A DNA stretch of 64,000 nucleotides, taken from the NCBI GenBank assembly GCA_022113835.1, contig JAILWY010000012.1, positions 14,260,001 to 14,324,000 of the forward strand, in the 5' to 3' direction. Positions 61,540 to 64,000 of the stretch are shown in pieces (position 1 is the first letter of the stretch; each line of letters opens with the position of its first letter). The notes under the pieces were generated by a model. It searched no databases. It was not told the origin of the DNA and worked only from the letters and a program-made list of their open reading frames with translations. The stretch is from Atopsyche davidsoni (lineage: Eukaryota; Arthropoda; Insecta; Trichoptera; Hydrobiosidae). The translations under genes and the position numbers were made by a program.

Positions 61540-62779
61540 TCCCCAGAGAGAAAATCCAAAAAAAAGAGAAAATAATTTATATTTTCCCGCTTGTACCTGT
61601 GTTCGATCACACGGGCAATTCCGCCGGGCTCCCAGAATAAAACCTATCAATAATGTATTAATACCGTGTTTAGATTCACATCAATTTATATTTCTTTGCT
61701 TTTAGAATCCTCGAGTTGAAGGGGATTTGTACAAACGTATCCCGGCTTTATGCGGGAGCGATGTGGGGTTCTATATCAGGATTTACCAAACATTTCAATT
61801 TGTAACGTAGAAAATAATGTCGAAAAAATGCTGTCCTTTCAATCCTCAGAAGAAGCAAGAAAAACTACTTCGATATATTTACCCTGAAATTTGAAGTCTT
61901 TTCAATATTTCATACGCACGCGAGAGCGCTCCGGATAGCCTCGCGGAGACCGGACGCGGAGCTCGTCAATATAAATTTATTTTATTTTATTTACTTAATA
62001 CGATCAAAAGTTCCAAGGAAACGAGGGTCCGGATTGGACTCACCTGTGTGGGAATACACAACAGGCAGAATTGTATATCTTGGATTTGGAATTTCAAACT
62101 CAAGGGAATACCGAAGCGTGAACTGCAGCATAGGAAAACGCGTTTCCATATTACAGAATAAGAATTCTATTAAAGCAGTTAAGGGCGCAATTTATAATAT
62201 ATCTGTTTACACGCTGGATGCTTCCTAAGATATAAATATTCTAATTTTTATTTTATGCTATTCAGCTTATTTATTTTGTAAAAATAATAAACCCACAATT
62301 TTTTTAAAGCACTTATAAACTTTAGAAACGTGAGACTTGAGTTATGATTTTTGAAAGTTCATTAAATTAGTCTCATTGTTTTGGTAAACATTAAAAAAAA
62401 AAAACTATTTTTAAACGTTTTAATATTTGCGGCTACAATTTGATACCGAGTACTTTAGAATGCGATGTCAACATAAGTTATTATAAGCCAAACCATACCA
62501 GACGTCGGTGAAATTTAATTACTTAGTGATACATAGGTAAAATTGAGTATCAACGTTACTTACCTTTGAGCCAATGAAGCAAACCAAATTACCGCCGACA
62601 TTTCATGAATTCACTCTAAATATCAACAAACACTCGATGCGTTTGAATTGAATAACAAATAAGCACTAAATCTTGATAGCAAAAGTAGCAATTAATACTT
62701 CTTACAAATAGCAATGTTGTATATTAAAAAAAAAGTTATTGCATAATAAATTTGAAAAGTCACCGTTTTCAACGTAATA
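61540..62779. other. Island at 61540-61980, then spacer
   Basis: The island contains CGATCACACGGGCAATTCCG and CGCGGAGACCGGACGCGG. The 64-codon frame at 62034-62228 is unrecognised. The rest is A/T-rich. Confidence 0.4.
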
Positions 62780-63480
62780 AATACTCTCGAATAACAATAC
62801 AGCTCTCCCCGCCCAGCGTAAAAATATAAAACGAGCGTCCGAACCAATTTCCGCATGAATATATTACGATTGACCGATCGTTCCGTAGATGTTGAAACCG
62901 CAGTTATGGCAGCAATAAAACTAAAGCCCCATTATCAGTACAGGCCAGTGGCCGGGTTATTCGCAGATACCGTAAACATTAATGAATGATTCGGCCATTG
63001 TGCAGCGCGAAAGGGAATGCCGTGCTCGGCGGGGCCGGGGCGCGCTGATTTCGGCTTGCTGGCGACTCTGCACATGAACATTTAATGCCCGCCGAAGGAT
63101 GCGGGGAGATCCTGGAATAAAAGGATCTCGCCGTAATATCGGCGCCGACTTACGCGCGACGCAAACGAGAACTTCTCCTCCTTCAACGCGCACCGGCCGG
63201 AGATAACGCCGCAGGTCTGGTCGCGCAATCTCCAGCCCGGGATTACGCCAACGAGAAAAAATACATAATACATTCTTGTTACTGAAACTTGCTCCTCAGG
63301 CGTCGGTTATGCTATTTCGTGTATATATTAAGCAGATCCCCGCGCGGCGGTCAGGCTTATCTCCGCCTGCTTATGACTGGCGTTTTATTTCTACGAAAAA
63401 CTATTCGACGAGAGGGAGATCCGCTATATGAAAAGAGGCTCCGGCTTTAAGCCCGGCTCGTGTTCGTGTGTACTTGCATG
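62780..63480. promoter_or_regulatory. Long GC-rich island
   Basis: About 700 bp of balanced to CpG-rich sequence, the longest island in the window. It includes GGCGGGGCCGGGGCGCGCTG and TCCCCGCGCGGCGG. Overlapping minus frames of 63 and 78 codons are not recognisable. Candidate conserved regulatory cluster. Confidence 0.4.
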
Positions 63481-64000
63481 AAGAAAAGCAGAAAATAACA
63501 CTAATTGTAAAAAAAAAAAAAAAACAATTTTTTTCATTAGTTGAGAATTCCTTTACGTGCTCTTACTGTGCTCTGAAATCTGAATTCTCTTTTAAGAAAA
63601 CTTTTCGCTATTCAAACGTGTAACGGTCTACATTCTTGGATATTTACACATAAAAAAACCACAAAATATAAACAGCATAAAAAAACTTTTAAGTAATTAT
63701 ATTAATTCAACACTCTTTATTTATGCATATAACTATATTCTAATTGAAACATTCATTTTCGGCTTTTCCTAAGTAAAACGATTTTAATACCTGAATACTG
63801 AAGAGTACTTTCAAAAACTTAGTTGTCATTAAATAGTCTTACTTTTATCGCAGTGAACAAAACTTTGGCGATTTATAAGTATTACGATCTGCTAACTGGA
63901 ATACTCGAGTGCCTTTAAATAACTATTTTTCGCAGACACGCGACAATTTTCGAAACTGCCTATCTGTCCGTTTTTTTATAACTTTTATTTCGCGTGACCA
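63481..64000. other. AT-rich end of window
   Basis: An A17 run near 63508. Nothing supported. Confidence 0.5.

Noticed and set aside
1..64000. CRISPR arrays, operons, bacterial promoters or terminators
   Set aside because: Composition, transposon types and lack of dense coding show eukaryotic DNA. The regular spaced repeats seen are microsatellites or dispersed elements.

Overview
The window is eukaryotic, almost certainly insect, nuclear DNA: about two-thirds A+T, no operons, no long conserved coding genes, and relics of insect-type transposons (Penelope-like elements, a Helitron, a piggyBac-type transposase fragment, tRNA-derived SINE-like repeats). The base composition and mobile-element mix fit Lepidoptera best, but that is inference. 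No complete gene of known function was recognised. The sequence behaves like a gene desert or a very long intron: dozens of 150-450 bp GC-richer islands alternate with AT-rich spacers. Chance reading frames in these islands look like ORFs on both strands and resemble no family I know. The islands are better read as candidate conserved non-coding or cis-regulatory DNA, as found around insect developmental regulators.

Layout. 0-5 kb: spacers and islands plus a small Penelope-like relic at 2.2 kb. 5.3-6.0 kb: a possible two-exon membrane-protein gene on the minus strand, with a double CRE-containing island beside it at 6.2-6.4 kb. 6.5-8.1 kb: a cluster of tRNA-derived SINE-like repeats, two of them folded into hairpins. 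10.47-12.88 kb: the most striking object, a Penelope-like retroelement made of two 5'-truncated copies in inverted orientation. The arms are about 1.16 kb and nearly identical. Each carries an intact 219-residue reading frame for the C-terminal GIY-YIG endonuclease region, and each outer end carries a well-formed minimal type I hammerhead ribozyme motif. The whole is flanked by a 12-13 bp target duplication. Two further insertions of the same family (2.2 and 55.6 kb) share the same left tail and have similar target duplications but much shorter arms. A second Penelope-like family lies at 25.9-26.9 kb, and hammerhead-like termini of further elements are at 8.78 and 36.25 kb.

The rest (13-64 kb) is islands and spacers, with a 34-bp-arm hairpin at 13.86 kb, a piggyBac fragment at 21.56 kb, an unrecognised 129-residue ORF at 32.0 kb and a Helitron relic at 51.26-51.81 kb.

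The only components that visibly work together are those of the Penelope-like elements: the endonuclease frame (target nicking), the ribozyme-bearing terminal repeats (RNA end formation) and the short asymmetric tail. All copies seen have lost the reverse-transcriptase domain, so none is autonomous.
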